This document shows positions 12,285-22,704 of a DNA stretch of 64,000 nt, in pieces (position 1 is the first letter of the stretch; each line of letters begins with the position of its first letter). Under the pieces are notes generated by a model, which was not told the DNA's origin, did no database searches, and saw nothing but the letters and a program-made list of their open reading frames with translations. This stretch comes from Humulus lupulus (lineage: Eukaryota > Streptophyta > Magnoliopsida > Rosales > Cannabaceae), in contig NC_084795.1 of the NCBI RefSeq assembly GCF_963169125.1, positions 188,020,214 to 188,084,213 on the forward strand, given 5' to 3'. The translations under genes were made by a program, and so were the position numbers.

Positions 12285-13769
12285 CTATACATAAATAAGA
12301 ATATAACTCTCAAAAACACCAATAATGTCTAAAAGCAAAAAAATCAAAATCCAATTTCTTTTAACAAAAAGTATTCAAGACTTTGAACTAAAGAAAATTA
12401 TGATCTAACAAAGCAGTACAAGCAAAGAATTGAGCATCAAACAGAAAGATATTCCAGAAAATATATTTGACTATAGCCAAAACCCAAACATACAGAGTTA
12501 ATCAATCTCCTTATGAAAAAGATATGATTGTGAATCAAAGTAATGAATCACAACTCAAAAACTAAGGACAACTCAAAAAGTTCAAACAGGTATACATTTC
12601 TAACTAAAAATCTCAACATACCAACTAATAACACTCTTTAAAATAAACCATAAATCATACTCTAAACAGGATAAGAAATTGATTTAAACACACATATACA
12701 CAAACTAATAACAAAATGGGCACCTAATTAATCCTAAACATATAAAAGAACCAAAAGAATACCTCAAGATACAAAGTCCATAAATATTGATTGCATAAAA
12801 AAACAACTAATGAGATTTCACAGATTTCACAGAAAAAACAGAGCTTAAGCTATTCTTTGATTGCTATAAAATAAGCTCAAGATTCGGAACACTTAACAGA
12901 AAACACAGAGCAAACAGTAAAAGCGTATATATTTTTTAATCCTGATATTAAGATTACCACACAAAACAGAACAAGCAAGAGGACAAAACCATCAAGAAAA
13001 ACTTAAAGCAAACAGAAAAAACTTATACAAGAACCAATCAGCTCATACAAGAACTTATTCAGTTCTCAAAACACTGACTTACCCCGTACACTGAAGCACT
13101 CTCAGTACAATGGTAAAATACGCCAAAGATCTAGACAAAATCACAGTCTATGCCTCTAGCCGAGACTACACTGCTCACCAAACAATATATATAAATTAAT
13201 TTTACAATATTAACAATAAAACAAACAAATAGAGTGATGAGTAGTTGATTAATTTCAACACGACTTTTTTGCCAAACAATAAAATCTATAAATAACTAAT
13301 ATCATCAACTAAATTTTGGGTATTAATAAGTATCGGAAGGGGAGGAATTGGCTTATAGTGTTTGTATAATCAAACTAATAATAATATTATATTTTAGCAA
13401 GTTAAAAGTCTAGCAACATTAATTTCTACAGCATATATATGTAGTGGTTTTATGTATAGAGAAAGAAAGATGGTTGTAGTTGTAGTTGTAGATACTAAAA
13501 ATATTTAATGCATGCCGAGAAAACAGATTACAAAACAATAAAATCAAATTATAGAAAAAATTGTGAATTGTCCATTACTAATAAAAAAAATATATAAACG
13601 AAACATAAAAGATATAAAAAGAAATGATACTAAAATGCAATAAGCTAGCTGCCAATTTCATTTTCTAATAGAATAATAATTAAACAAGTACATATAGATT
13701 ATACCACATATTCACAGATAATTCAATGCTAATGAGCATACCAACCGATTAGCTCTATGTGCATATACT
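12285..13769. other. AT-rich stretch without recognisable features
   Basis: I find no convincing ORF, terminal repeat, LTR boundary or RNA gene. It belongs to the insert inside the CACTA element. It may be the left part of the second CACTA whose right end is at 20991, but no matching left terminus is visible. Confidence 0.4.
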
Positions 13770-14100
13770 AGTTTTCTTACCTCAAGTCCTGTGCGAATAA
13801 TGGTAAGACCCCGAGCGCAATCCTTTTTCCCCTGAGCCTTGCGGTAAACCTAGTCACAACCATAAACGGTAATCCCGTTAAGAACTAAATCCAAATACTG
13901 ATTTCGGGACCAATCCCATGCTCTCGGGACCTCCAATTCCACCAAACAGGGTGGTGGAATCGTCCCCAAGAGCCCCCATGCTCTTCCTAAACCCTAAAAA
14001 TGACATGATTGAATTGGCCATAGGGCAAGGGTGCCCAACTAGGCAGAGGCCCCTCAAAAAATCCCCTGCATAGCGCAGGGGCACCCAAAACTAGTGCAAG
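13770..14100 (-). repeat. Fragment of a diverged Tekay-type LTR
   Basis: The order TTTTCTTACCT, CACAACCATAAA, GGGACC, TTCCACCAAACAGGG and TGGTGGAATCG matches the minus-strand LTRs at about 42330-42520 and 44350-44540. No TG/CA termini or TSD are visible, so it is a truncated piece. It also contains repeated GGGTGCCC / GGGGCACCC words where related LTRs carry palindromic words. Positions 14101-14880 hold no recognised feature. Confidence 0.55.
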
Positions 14101-14910
14101 AATGCCCATAACAAAGGATAATTAATTCCAATCACAATCGATTTCCAGTTGATATTTCATTTTTATTTCCAATCACAACATAACAAGCCCTCCTGAGGTC
14201 AGTCAACTCAAAACTATAAATCGAGTTATTGAGGTCAATTAACTCAAACCCAGAAAAAAAATTGGTTATGAGGGAAGAAGGATCACTATGTTCACACAGA
14301 GGCAATGGGTCTCACATATATACATACATTCATATATCTATATACAGTTTTTCTCAATCTCCTACTATAATTTTCTCACGTATCCAAACTGAGCTAGTAA
14401 ACCATGGACAGAGCAAGTGAATAAACTAAAATCAAGAGCAAAAACATTCAAACTCAGATGCATTCAAAATTTATTTCTCTTTCAATATTCAATCATTCAA
14501 ACTCAAACCAAGAGCAGAAATATTCAAAGTCCAAGTCTTTACAACCAAACATTCAAAGAAAAAAAAATCAAATGTAGAGCAGAGAGAAAGAGAAAGAGCT
14601 TACTCAGATGGATATCGGCAATAGCGTGGTTGTCTATGAGGTACTCTGCAATGGAGTGGTAGAGATTAGAGTTCTCGGCTGCTACTTGAAAGGGAAGAGC
14701 CCTTTTAGGGTTCTTAAAAATAAAATTACAAAAGCCAGAAAACATTTTTATGGAAGAGCATTTTTATGAATTTCATTATTGAGAGATTGGGGTTTGGGTT
14801 ATGGGTCTGAGAGAAGAGAAGAGAGAGGTTTCGGGTTTGAGGAAAAAAAATTTGGGGGGTTTTTATTTTGGTTTCGCGCGTAACAGAAAATATAGGAGCA
14901 GAAATGATTA

Positions 14911-15091
14911 GTGGCTGCGCCCTGAGCTTATTGGTGGCCGCGTCCACTACTCTTGGATCTCTAGGCCGCGGCCAGTGATTCTTGATGGCCGTGGTCTCCG
15001 CGCGAACATGGCCCAGAATATGACCCGTGACCGCGGCCTGGAGATCCGAGAGTAGTGGCCACGGCCACCAATAAGCTCAGGCCGCGGCCAC
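14911..15091. repeat. Imperfect inverted repeat built from GGCCGCGGCC words
   Basis: Arm 1 (14911-14971) and arm 2 (15031-15091) are about 90% reverse-complementary over 61 bp, with a spacer of about 59 bp. The arms contain GGCCGCGGCC-type palindromes separated by 20-25-bp spacers such as CTGAGCTTATTGGTGG. The spacer elements recur, some inverted, in the array at 17353-17485. The flank TATAGGAGCAGAAATGATTAG is shared with 17330, which suggests LTR or promoter DNA of the element that carries the next ORF. Confidence 0.85.
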
Positions 15092-15774
15092 TTCACGTTT
15101 TCAGAAAAAAAAAAAAAAAAATTCACTCCCCACACAAAGACCCAAAACCAAAAAATCACTCTCATTTTTTTCATATCATTTCATCATTTCTCTCTCATTT
15201 TCACTCCAATTATTTCCAAAAAAAAAAAATCATTAAATCCTATCATCACTCTTCAATCTTTTTACAACTTTTCACACATTATCATCAAAATCCTCATCGT
15301 CTACACAAATTTCCTTTCAAAATCTATAGTCAATTACAAGTAAGTACATTTTCTTGATTCTTTGATTATTGGGTTTTGAGTATTCAAGAATATGATTTTG
15401 GGTATTTTGTATTAATTCGTTTTTGGTGGATGAAATATTTATATATTGATATAATTGGCTTAGATTAAGTGATTATGTTGTTATATTAGTAATAATTCAA
15501 AATTTGGGAAGATTGAAACACTAAAACATACTTTTTCACTATTGGTTAGTCTTTGCCCACAAAGTGTTTGATGAAAGTTCTTAGAGGAGTATGTTTCAGT
15601 TTTAAGGGGAATTAATGCAATATTTTTGAAGAGGAAGTGTTCATTGGTTTAACAGAAGTTTGTTGGGAATAATTAGAGGATTTTGACTTTATATTTTGGG
15701 GTATTTTGAATTATTCTTTTACTGCTTAATTATTTGTGTTTAACGAAGGTTATCTTTGAGTCTTGAACTGACGA

Positions 15775-16830
15775 ATGGCTCCAAAGAGATTTCGAAAGAA
15801 TGCTAAAGGTGTTTCCTCATCTGAGGTTGAGTTTGATGCCACCAAATTTATTTCTGAGGAGGCATTCAAACGCTATCAAGATGCGGTAGTGAAACAGAAA
15901 ATGATGATTGAAGAAAGGGGGTTTGATATGGAGATTCGTCATGGGTATCCATCTATTGCAGAACAGATTGAGAAAAGACATTGGACGAAATTTTGTTCAC
16001 AACCAGATGCTGCAGTAATCCCTATTGTCAGAGTGTTCTATGCTAATGGAATTTCTCAATTTATAGCCATGGCTACAGTACGAGGAGTTAATGTGAACTT
16101 CTCAAGTGCAGCCATAAATCAATTTTATGGGCTTCCTAGCATTGACAATGATGAGTACAGCCAAATCGTTGATAATCCTGACTTGAATGAGATTATCCAA
16201 TTTCTGTGTAAGCCAAATACCAAATGGAAGTTAACTGAAACAGGTCATCCTATTAAATTTAAGAGAGAGGCGATGGGAGTTATTGAAAAAGCATGGCATA
16301 AGTTTCTTAATGCAAAATTATTTCCCACTAAACATGTTAGTGATGTGAGTGTGGATACTGCTATACTTCTATATGCTATTTTGAAGGGGAAAACAATTGA
16401 TGTGGGATGCATTATTAAGTCTTCCATTCAGAGCAGTTTCAGAAATGTTTCTAAGGGGTTCTATCATCCCCATCTCATTACCGCTATGTGTGCTCAAGCT
16501 GGTGTGAAATGGGATCCCTCAGAGCCTTTGCTGCAACCCATGCATATACTGAATAGATCCTCCATTACTCGCTTTAAGGTCACTGACACTGCAGGGGCTA
16601 GCTCATCTTCTCATACTCAGACTAGACCACCGCCATCTATAAAAAATATGACCTTGGCAGACCATATGACACTTGTGGAGAAATCTCTGTACAGTACATC
16701 TCAAGAGTTGCATGCTCACCGTACTGAATTCCAAGCACATCAGCAGCGCATGATTGAGTGGGCTAGTTATCAAGATGTTTGTTTCAGGATGAATGCCATA
16801 CACCTTGGCTTGGACATGACAAACTACTGA
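15775..16830 (+). CDS. Putative plant transposon protein (Transposase_32-type), 351 aa
   Basis: This is an uninterrupted 351-codon ORF. The start ATG is preceded by GAACTGACGA and by a leader of about 680 bp with a good splice donor (CAAGTAAGT, about 15338). The N-terminus is basic (PKRFRKNAKG). The core has WTKFCSQPDAAVIPIVRVFYAN, RGVNVNFSSAAINQFYGLP and a TAILLYAILKGKTIDVG helix, as in plant proteins annotated as 'putative plant transposon protein'. The C-terminus is a Ser/Pro linker followed by a helical segment (LVEKSLYSTSQELHAHRTEFQAHQQ). No catalytic motif is visible and the biochemical role is unknown. A PPT-like tract and LTR downstream show it is carried by a retroelement fragment. 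An acidic continuation after the stop (about 16900-16929) suggests the stop at 16828 may be a truncation. Confidence 0.72.
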   Translation: MAPKRFRKNAKGVSSSEVEFDATKFISEEAFKRYQDAVVKQKMMIEERGFDMEIRHGYPSIAEQIEKRHWTKFCSQPDAAVIPIVRVFYANGISQFIAMATVRGVNVNFSSAAINQFYGLPSIDNDEYSQIVDNPDLNEIIQFLCKPNTKWKLTETGHPIKFKREAMGVIEKAWHKFLNAKLFPTKHVSDVSVDTAILLYAILKGKTIDVGCIIKSSIQSSFRNVSKGFYHPHLITAMCAQAGVKWDPSEPLLQPMHILNRSSITRFKVTDTAGASSSSHTQTRPPPSIKNMTLADHMTLVEKSLYSTSQELHAHRTEFQAHQQRMIEWASYQDVCFRMNAIHLGLDMTNY

Positions 16831-17027
16831 CCTGAACCACAGTGGATTCAACCATATCCACCACCTATTCCCATGATGCAAGATGATGAAAATCAGGAGG
16901 AAGCTGAAGATGATCAAGGAGATGCCTAATTAATAAACATTCACTTCAGTTGAGGGAGTTTTTCTTTAGCTTTTTCTTTCTTATCTTTCTTTTCTTTCAT
17001 TTTATTTGCATTGAGGACAATGTTTCT

Positions 17028-17045
17028 TACAAGTGTGGGGGAATT
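17028..17045 (+). other. Polypurine tract AAGTGTGGGGGAATT
   Basis: GCATTGAGGACAATG followed by AAGTGTGGGGG and then TGATAAGG is the typical sequence at the 3' end of Athila-like and related plant gypsy elements, where the PPT abuts the LTR. It links the upstream ORF to an LTR retroelement. Confidence 0.7.
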
Positions 17046-17940
17046 TGATAAGGGTATTTTGGATATTATATATTTTATCCTTTGGCATTTAGATAATGTT
17101 CGTTTAAAGTGTTTTTAGGTGTTCTTAGCTTTGTTTTACGAGTTTTTTTATTTTTAAGTCATAAAATATTTTATAAGGTATTATTGATGAATTTGATACA
17201 ATTTTGTGGTTAAAAATTAAAGTGCAATGATATGACTCGACAAAATGAAGTTTTGAGCGAGATTGAAGTGTTTTCGAAGTCCCTAAACCCGATGATTGAG
17301 CCTAAGTTGGAGATTATAAAGAAAAAAATATAGGAGCAGAAAATGATTAGTGGCCACGGCCACCAGCATTTACTGGCCGCGGCCAACATGATCTCCTGAC
17401 CGCGGCCTCTGCGCGAACATGGCCTAGATTATGACCCGTGGCCGCGGCCATCAAGAATCACTGGTTGCGGCCGTGCGACAAATTTTTCTTTAAAATTTAA
17501 ATTTTAAATGTAATTATTGGGGGCTATAAAAGGGATTAGGGTTAACTTTTATCATAACTTTGGATTGCGATTTTTAGAGGCTACAGCAGCAGAGGAGGAG
17601 GAAAAAACATCATCATCTATATTCTTCAATCTAGTTTTTCTTTCTTCTCAAAACACTTTTATTTTCATTGAATATTTATGTTTATGAATATGAATATGAT
17701 TATGGAGTAGTTTTCTTTATAGTTAAGGGTTATTTCAAAACCCTAGACATGATATCTTGAATGCATTGATGAATTTTATTTTTTTTATTCCCTTATATTA
17801 AATTGCTTCTATTTTTCTATTTGAATGTCATGGATCTTGTAAAATCTTGTTTAGATGGCCACTGATTAAGGTTTTGCATTGTTCTACTATCATCTTAGGA
17901 TTTTTATTCACCTAATAGTTTAGGATTCTAAGTAAAGTGA
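17046..17940 (+). mobile_element. 3' LTR of the Transposase_32-carrying retroelement, left part
   Basis: The LTR begins TGATAAGGGTATTTT after the PPT. It contains a GGCCGCGGCC word array (17353-17485) and then a clear TATA box (GGGCTATAAAAGGG at about 17521-17534), the likely LTR promoter. The solo LTR at 17941-20302 interrupts it. The sequence continues from 20308 to about 20760, where the LTR end was not located because a CACTA terminus follows. Confidence 0.65.
17353..17485. repeat. GGCCGCGGCC palindromic word array upstream of a TATA box
   Basis: Six GGCCGCGGCC-type words (some GGCCACGGCC or TTGCGGCC) alternate with spacers of 12-28 bp, including CTGCGCGAACATGGCC and ATGACCCGTG. The same spacers occur at 14960-15035, one (CCATCAAGAATCACTGG) in inverted orientation. 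Confidence 0.85.
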
Positions 17941-20302
17941 TGTAACGACCCAAATTTGCTAATAAGGCTGAAGGGTCTTGATTAGTGTGCCTGGAGGGCA
18001 TAATGGGAAGTATGTGTGAATTTAATGATTAAGATGCATGATTATGATTTAAAGCATGTTATATGACTATTTGAGTATTTGAGATGCATGACTATGTGTA
18101 TTGTGTTATGTGATAATTTTAGCCCGTTGAGGGCATAAACCATTTTATTATGTTATGTGATTTGTACCACATGGGTGTGGTGATATCAATGTGATGCACG
18201 TGCCAAGACGGTCCTAGAGAGCTAGATAACTCAAAAGTCACAACGGGATTTTATACCCAGTGGGGGTGGAGCCTAGGGGTATTTTGGGGATTTTGTAATT
18301 TAGTTCTTGTGAGATAATGGTAACTGGTAATTTGGTAACTTGTGTAACTATTAGTAACCATAGAGAGTAATAGGTTTAGATGGAGAAATTGTAGAATTGT
18401 AATGGATAAGAAATGACAAAAGGGCCTTTGAGGTTTAGTTAGGAAAGGGATATTAAAGGAAGGGTAGAGTGGTCAATTGCTTGAGGATAGATAAGCTTCA
18501 GCTGAAAGAAAAAGGTGGTCACGTATAACATTAGTTGGAAATTGATTCATGCTGAAAATTGAGGAAAATCTAGAAGAAAAGATAAGAAGAGGAAAGCTGG
18601 AGTTAGGAGACCTAAGAGGAGAGTTTTGATGGTTCAAGGCAACTAAGTTGAGCATAAGCCAAGATTACTTAGAGGTAAGGATTTTTCTATGATTTGTTTA
18701 AGTTTCAAGTCTGGTTTTTAGAGAATAAGCATGAATTGAAAGAAGATAGTGGCTGGTTTTGCATGGAATTCAGAGTTGGGATAATCAAAAGGAAGGTGAC
18801 TTAAGGCTAGAGTTTAGGAGAATTCAAGCTGGGTTCTTGACTGAGGTAAGAGTTTATCATGTTTAATTTTCGTAATTGGTGTGGTTTAAGACTCTAAAGG
18901 CATGATTTATATTTTTGGAAGCCATGGTTTAAGTTTTAGGAATTTGAAACTCAAGATAGGATCTTGGGTGTGCTTGTGTGATTGGGGTTGTTTATGATGT
19001 TTATAGGTTGTTAAAGGGTTCATTTGGGGTTTTGAATTGATTTTTTGGGCTTAGGTACTTGCTTGGGATGATTTGGAATGGTTTAGGCTCGGGAAAAATG
19101 CAAGGAAAAACCCAGATTTATGGGCTCGCGAAGGAGCGCCGCGGCTTTGTTCTTGGGAGCCGCGGCGCGAGGCTGATTCTGGGCAGGGCAAGCTCTCTGA
19201 CTTGCTGGGCGCCGCGGCCCTCTAGGGCAGCGCCGCAGCGCTAGGCCAATTTCAGAGCATGGGATTTTGCAATTTTGAGCCTTTGCTCCGAGGGTTCGGG
19301 GGGTGTCTTTGGTGCATTGTTTTAGGGATTTGGGGGATTCCGAGAGTGTGGGATTGGTCCCGGGAAGTAGTTTCAGGTTGGTTAGTGATAAAGGATGTTT
19401 CATGTGTGTTGTGACTAGGTCTTTGGAGAGGCTCGGGGTAGAGGACCGTGCTCGCAGCATTGGGGCATCGGAAGCTCGGGATACAGGTAAGAAAACTGCA
19501 CCCGACTATATGTTGTGATAGGACTAAGTGCTCCCGAGAATTGTATCGTGTCAATGATGGTATTACGCCATGGGACATGTAAAAGAGGCCTAAGAGTGTC
19601 GTACATAATATCAGCGCACAGGGCGCGGCTTGGCCACTGGTAGCCGAGGACAGCTTAGTAATCACTGAGCCCGGTTTAAGCGGGCCGGGGTCAGTGGGAT
19701 AACGGAGGGGGCAGCCTGAGAGCGCCAGCCCTAGTTATCATTTGTGAACTGTAAATGATATGAGTTGACATGCGTAATATGTGGAATACTTGATTAAACT
19801 TAATAGTTATATGTCTGAGATTATGTGATGCAATGTGAGATGTTGACTTGTCTGCTAATTGTTTATGCTCTGTTGTTGTTGTGTTTTCTTGCTGGGCCTT
19901 GGCTCACGGGTGCTACGTGGTGCAGGTAAAGGCAAGGGCAAGCTGGACCAATCCTGAGGTGGAGAGCTGTGGGGTTGAATGTACATAGCCAGCTGTTCGA
20001 TCACCATGGTCGAGGAGTGGGTCAGGACAGGGATTACCTAACTGATTGTTTTTCCTTAGTATGGCTGGTTATTGTATCTGAACCTTATAACTTTTGTAAA
20101 TGGTCTTTAAACTGATATTTTTGGGATCCTGTGTAAACAAATAATGTTTCTTAATGAAAATGTGGCTTTTTGAGACCAAAACATTTTAAACCCTAGTTCT
20201 TTTATAGTTTCGATGACACGCTTTCAATTGATTGACTTGATTAGCAAGTCTGGCACTTTATTAACACACAGTGTAACGGTCTTGGCTATCCAGAGCGTTA
20301 CA
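17941..20302 (+). mobile_element. Solo LTR of a Tekay-type Ty3/gypsy element
   Basis: The segment starts TGTAACGACCC, ends GAGCGTTACA and is flanked by the perfect 5-bp duplication AGTGA (17936-17940 and 20303-20307). It has no internal region. It is homologous to the LTR at 993-3280 and, from about 19480, is especially close to the LTR of element D (for example ATTGTATCGTGTCAATGATG and GGGCGCGGCTTGGCCACTGG). A GCCGCGGC word cassette lies at 19135-19243. Confidence 0.93.
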
Positions 20303-20307
20303 AGTGA

Positions 20308-20762
20308 TAAATTGCAATTAAGGTATTGTGACGGGTATTCTAATTGTGATGAGAAATAGAACCTAGGTTAAATGAATTGCATGCTTAATGAATTTGTTGC
20401 CTAGATTAACCTGTTTCCACAAAGTGTAATGCTTTTACTAGGTTAAATAGATTGCATGCTTAATGGGTTTATTGCTGGGTAAAAAGGGTTAATTAAGAGC
20501 GCTTAGCTTTAATTAATTATATTAGGCAAACTGGGATAATTGACTGCTTAAGTGTTATCTGCGGGGTTAATAGTTTAATTGGGAATAGGGAATATTATTC
20601 ATCATTGTTGATAGATTGATTGTTGAATGTGGAGAGTAATTCTTGACTATTTCTTTAATATCGTTATATCCTTAGTTATTCAATCATTGATATTTATTTC
20701 ATTTTATGTTTTCAGCTATTAAAACTAAAACCCCTTTTTAATTTTAATCTAGTATTAGCATT
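20308..20762 (+). mobile_element. Continuation of the Transposase_32-element 3' LTR (right part)
   Basis: The sequence resumes after the solo LTR with the duplicated AGTGA. It contains a repeated segment (GGTTAAATGAATTGCATGCT / GGTTAAATAGATTGCATGCT). There is no ORF. The exact LTR end is not defined. Confidence 0.45.
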
Positions 20763-20991
20763 GGTCTAGAATTAACTCTCAGCGTTGGGGTCAATAGCGA
20801 CACATTTTAACTGTCGGCGTTGGGGTCAATAGCGACAGTCAAAAGTAACAGTGACAGTTATTAGCTGTCGGCATTGGTCTCTATGCCTACAGTTTTTAAC
20901 TGTCGGCGTAGAGTCACACTAAGCAACTACGACAGTCAACAGAGTTTACTGTCGTGGTTGGGTGTCGGGAAAGCCCAGTTTTGTAGTAGTG
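20763..20991 (+). mobile_element. Right terminus of a second CACTA element
   Basis: The segment ends GTTTTGTAGTAGTG, the inverted form of a CACTACTACAAAAC terminus. It carries subterminal repeats of AACTGTCGGCGTTGGGGTC and GCGACAGTC in both orientations. The words differ from the outer CACTA (AGGGGCGAC), so this is a different family. No matching left terminus is visible between 12285 and 20000. Confidence 0.72.
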
Positions 20992-21320
20992 AGTGAGAGT
21001 GAGGGTGAGGGTGCAGCGACGGTGGCGGTGCAGCTACAATCAGCTGGCTGAGATCGAGAGTGAGGGTGAGGGTGCGGCGATGGTGGCGGTGAGGCTGACA
21101 TCAAGAGTGAGGGTGAGGGTTCAGCGGCGGTACGGCGGCGGTGAGGCTGAGATCGAGAGTGAGAGTGATAGTGAGGGTGAGGGTGAGGGTGCTGCGGCGA
21201 CGGTGGCGGTGAGGCTGAAATCGAGAGTGAGGGTGAGGGTGCAGCGACGGTGCGGCGGTGGTGAGGCAGAGATCGAGAGTGAGAGTGAGGGTAAGGGTGA
21301 GGTCTGCGGCAATAAATAAA
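20992..21320. repeat. GC-rich minisatellite (GAGAGTGAGGGTGAGGGTGC...)
   Basis: About five units of roughly 50-65 bp contain GAGAGTGAGGGTGAGGGTGC and GCGACGGTGGCGGTGAGGCTG. Open frames on both strands arise from the repeat and are not genes. The G-runs (GGGTGAGGGTGAGGG near 21176) could fold into a quadruplex. A single diverged unit lies at 12225-12265, on the other side of the insert. Confidence 0.85.
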
Positions 21321-21394
21321 TCGAAACTATAAGGCAAAGAGGAAAATGAGGGTCTACGGCTGTGTAATTAGGTTTTATGCAGTGGAGGAGAATG

Positions 21395-22237
21395 ATAAAA
21401 TGTATCAGGGGCGACATTCTATAATATTAGGGGTGACGTGATTTTCAGAAATGGGGAAAATTTCTCAACATCGAGGCGATTTATACAAATATCAGGGGCG
21501 ACTAATGATGTGTCGCCCCTGATTTCTCGAATATTAGGGGCGACGTGTCACCCCTAATAATTTTCACAAATGGCGAAAATTTCTCAACATAAGAGGCGAC
21601 TTATACCAATATTAGGGGCGACTAATGATGTGTCGCCCCTGATTTCTAGAATATTAGGGGCGACGTGTCACCCCTAATAATTTTCACAAATGGCGAAAAT
21701 TTCTCAACATCAGGGGCGACTTTATACCAATATCAGGGGCGACTAATGATATGTCTCCCCTGATTTCTAGAATATTAGGGGTGACGTGTCTCCCCTAATA
21801 ATTTTCACAAAATGGCAAAAATTTCTCAACACCAGGGGCGATTTATACCAATATCAGGGGCGACTAATGATGTGTCGCCCCTCATAATTTTTACAAATGG
21901 CGAAAATTTCTCAACATCAGGGGCGACTTTATACCAATATCAGGGGCGACTACTGATGTGTCGCCCCTGATTTCTAGAATATTAGGGGCGACGTGTCGCC
22001 CCTAATAATTTTCACAAAATGGCGAAAATTTCTCAACATCAGGGGCGACTTATACCAATATCAGAGGCGACTAATGATGTGTCGTCCCTGAATGGCGAAA
22101 ATTTCTCAACATCAGGGGCGACTTATACCAATATCAGGGGCGACTAATGATGTGTCGCCCCTGATTTCTAGAATATTAGGGGCGACATATAGTCGCCCCT
22201 AATAGTGTCGCCTCTAAAACCAATATTTCTTGTAGTG
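21395..22237. repeat. CACTA right subterminal repeat array and TIR
   Basis: About seven units of about 119 bp contain CAGGGGCGACTTATACCAAT, ATCAGGGGCGACTAATGATG, TGTCGCCCCTGATTTCTAG and AATTTTCACAAATGGCGAAA. The terminal TIR is TTTCTTGTAGTG. AGGGGCGAC words lie in both orientations, matching those at 4434-4920. Confidence 0.92.
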
Positions 22238-22240
22238 CTA

Positions 22241-22704
22241 GTATAGTTAATGGTACTTAAGGAAACAAGAAATAATTAAAGAGGCAAGACAGTGACTTTA
22301 TCCTTACTTTAATTATGAACCATTAATAGAGGATTGAATTGTATCTAATGAAAATCGATGGACATTTTTTATCTTTAAAAAGTATTCAATAAATAAATGT
22401 TTATAATTTCAAGAGTGGAGTCTCATATTTTTAGTGGAATAATATTGAGATTAATAAATTAAGATTATTATATTAAAGAGATTCAATTAATAATCTAAAT
22501 TTCTTGAAGCTTGAAATTATAGGTCCATATGTCCCCAAGATGGCTCTATCAATACTATTCAAGATAAGAGTTGAAACCAGCAAAAATCAGGGAAATTAAA
22601 TATTTGGAATAAATTTGTTCTTCAGGGTCAAATATAAAATTCAGATAAATTAATTAGTTAAATATTTTTAATTAATTATTTAATAGTAAATGTAATTTTC
22701 AACA
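22241..22704 (+). mobile_element. copia 3' LTR, right part
   Basis: It continues the LTR from 4433 after the CACTA. It is AT-rich and ends at about TTTTCAACA (22704), matching a TGTT...AACA LTR. The end is estimated because the 5' LTR lies outside the window. Confidence 0.65.

Larger units (their letters stand above)
4434..22237 (-). mobile_element. CACTA (En/Spm) DNA transposon, 17.8 kb, with internal insertions
   Basis: The left end is CACTACAACAAAAATGAG. The right end is TTTCTTGTAGTG, its imperfect inverted repeat. The 3-bp target duplication CTA is present at 4431-4433 and 22238-22240. Both ends carry dense subterminal repeats of the word AGGGGCGAC in both orientations, the type of site that TNPA proteins bind in En/Spm. 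Two transposase-related genes lie on the minus strand (5157-6896 and 7063-10640), both broken. Without the insert at about 12285-20991 the element would be about 9.1 kb, a normal autonomous CACTA size. It lies inside a copia LTR, so it is younger than that element. Confidence 0.95.

Noticed and set aside
20993..21417. Three overlapping ORFs on both strands over the GC-rich region
   Set aside because: They arise from a minisatellite without stops in several frames; the peptides are only repeats (RVRVQRR, LTLTLTL).
21395..22190. Regularly spaced repeats resembling a CRISPR array
   Set aside because: They are subterminal repeats of a CACTA element in a plant genome; the intervals are themselves repeated, not unique spacers, and no cas genes exist.
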